Shown: piece after piece, positions 24,241 to 25,274 of the stretch
Position numbering within the stretch: the first letter of the stretch is position 1
Layout of the letters: each line of letters opens with the position of its first letter
Source of the DNA: Clostridia bacterium
GTDB lineage: Bacteria > Bacillota > Clostridia > Christensenellales > Pumilibacteraceae
Assembly (NCBI GenBank): GCA_900762945.1
Contig: CAAFIN010000342.1
Span: forward strand, 1-25,274
Direction of reading: 5' to 3'
Length of the DNA stretch: 25,274 nt
The notes under the pieces: model-generated
What the model was told of the DNA's origin: nothing
What the model saw: the letters and a program-made list of their open reading frames with translations, nothing else
Databases searched by the model: none
Made by a program: the position numbers and the translations under genes

Positions 24241-25206
24241 ATGAAACCCGACGAGCGCACGGAAATCGCGACCGATCAGATAGTCGACTACGTAAACCCC
24301 ACTTATTGCTCGCTCCAAAGCCTTTTCGACTTCGACAACTCCAGTCTTTACATAGGCTATCAGAGCGCTTCGAAACTGATTAAAAATATCAGCGTGATAA
24401 AGCCGCTGTATATCATAAAGTACGTTATTTCGGGCAAAGGCTACCTCAAAATCGGCGGCAGAACGTATAGAGTCACCGCCGGCAACGTGTTTATGTTGCC
24501 CAAAAACGTGCTGATTTCCTATTACTCCGACCCCGACGATCCGTTCGCCTACTACTATATCGGCGTGGACGGCATGAATATAGAAAAAACGCTGGCGCGG
24601 TGCGGCTTGTCCGAGGACACCCCCGTGCGACGCTATCAAAGTCCTGAGGTGGGCAAGGCGTTCGAGCGGATCTGTATGAAGCTTAAGACCTACGCTTTTA
24701 CAGACAACCTCGCCGCGATCTCGGACTTTTACGGACTGTTGTCCGTCATGTCCGAGTACGACCGCGACAATACCGTGGCGCTGCGCCGGAACGACGTGAA
24801 CTACGTCAATTACGCCATTCATTATATAAAGGAAAACTACGCCTACAACGTGTCCGTGTCCGAAATTGCCGAACGGCTGGGGATCGGTCGGTCGTACTTC
24901 AGCGCGCTGTTCCGCCGCGAAACGGGCGCTTCGCCGCAAGAGTATTTGCTACGATTCCGCATAAGCCAGGCGTGTAAACTCATCGCGCTCGGCATGTCAG
25001 TGACCGAAGCCGGCTCGCACTGCGGGTTCAATTCGCCCACGAACTTCAGCGTGCAATTCAAGAAATTTATGCTCGTCACGCCGCGCGAATACCTCGTCCG
25101 CTCCCGCGAGCGCGACAAGGAAGAAGCGTCGGTCGCCGCTCCCCCCCCGCCGAATAAGGACGATTTGCGCTTTTTCCGAAAGCCTGACGGAGACTTTAAT
25201 GAATAG
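24241..25206 (+). CDS. AraC-family transcriptional regulator
   Basis: This is a DNA-binding activator, most likely of the divergent lipoprotein and transporter operon. The 321-residue protein has an N-terminal cupin-like sensing domain (about 50-110, with YVISGKGYLKIGG and the FMLPKN strand) and a C-terminal double helix-turn-helix (about 188-285). That part includes VSEIAERLGIGRSYFSALFR, then CGFNSPTNFSVQFKKF and TPREYL. The frame extends upstream to a GTG at 24199, but that start would put the TATAAT box inside the gene; the ATG at 24241 has GGAGGT 7 bases before it and is preferred. After the DNA-binding domain comes a charged tail of about 35 residues with four prolines, encoded partly by a run of eight C. 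The sensed ligand is likely a sugar from the transported glycan, by analogy with family members. Confidence 0.93.
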   Translation: MKPDERTEIATDQIVDYVNPTYCSLQSLFDFDNSSLYIGYQSASKLIKNISVIKPLYIIKYVISGKGYLKIGGRTYRVTAGNVFMLPKNVLISYYSDPDDPFAYYYIGVDGMNIEKTLARCGLSEDTPVRRYQSPEVGKAFERICMKLKTYAFTDNLAAISDFYGLLSVMSEYDRDNTVALRRNDVNYVNYAIHYIKENYAYNVSVSEIAERLGIGRSYFSALFRRETGASPQEYLLRFRISQACKLIALGMSVTEAGSHCGFNSPTNFSVQFKKFMLVTPREYLVRSRERDKEEASVAAPPPPNKDDLRFFRKPDGDFNE

Positions 25207-25249
25207 TCCGTTCGTCCACGCGAAGTTTTAGGATAACGAGTTGTGAGTT

Positions 25250-25274
25250 ATATCCGCTACGCGGGTGATATTTT
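25250..25274 (+). terminator. Possible weak terminator of the AraC-family gene at window edge
   Basis: About 45 bases after the regulator stop, ATATCCGC (25250-25257) can pair with GCGG (25261-25264) and ATAT (25268-25271) across a 3-base bulge, followed by T residues up to the window end. The stem is imperfect and the T-run is cut by the edge, so this is tentative. Confidence 0.3.

Noticed and set aside
24196..24939. 247-codon minus-strand frame opposite the AraC-family gene
   Set aside because: The plus-strand frame has clear cupin and double HTH motifs and a promoter with ribosome binding site; the minus frame has neither.

Overview
The window reads as one carbohydrate-uptake and surface-glycan locus from a Gram-positive, probably uncultured gut-type Clostridia (Bacillota). 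The signs are strong GGAGG-type ribosome binding sites before almost every gene, many lipobox-bearing lipoproteins, an LplB/LplC-type sugar ABC transporter without its own ATPase, and surface proteins built from Ig-like domains. The lineage is inferred from style only; no marker gene is present. I recognise no rRNA, tRNA, mobile element or CRISPR array.

Layout: all genes but one lie on the minus strand, so transcription runs from right to left. At the right end an AraC-family regulator (24241-25206, plus strand) is divergent from the rest. The 271-base region between it and the first minus-strand gene carries a promoter in each direction, a 21-bp-spaced direct repeat next to the minus-strand -35 box, and a series of T-tracts phased at about 10.4 bp. 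Then come three large lipoproteins (21015-23969, 19104-20723, 15156-18761) made of Ig-like modules and a recurring module of about 140-175 residues with a jelly-roll, carbohydrate-binding look. They are separated by leaders of 291 and 342 bases with hairpins.

Next is a tightly packed run: a Gfo/Idh/MocA oxidoreductase, an extracellular solute-binding lipoprotein, two ABC permeases, an Ig-like secreted or anchored protein, a DUF4838 lipoprotein and a cytoplasmic GH36-type alpha-galactosidase. Spacings are a few tens of bases or less, and two junctions overlap as TGATG. Two paralogous glycerophosphodiester phosphodiesterases (GDPDs) follow, one with a C-terminal membrane tail and one a lipoprotein. 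The second has its own good-looking promoter at 2591-2619. The left edge holds most of a PhnP-like metallo-beta-lactamase-fold phosphodiesterase, cut by the window end.

How it may work together (inference): the modular lipoproteins bind a glycan at the cell surface. DUF4838 and the GDPDs act on it outside the membrane, and the binding protein and two permeases import products using an ATPase encoded elsewhere. The GH36 enzyme and the oxidoreductase then process the sugar inside, under AraC control. An alpha-galactosidase next to two GDPDs and a third phosphodiesterase suggests a substrate with both alpha-galactosyl and glycerophosphodiester bonds, for example galactosylated glycerol-phosphate teichoic acid or a glycerophospho-decorated glycan. 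The most novel-looking element is the family of seven related modules spread over the three lipoproteins.
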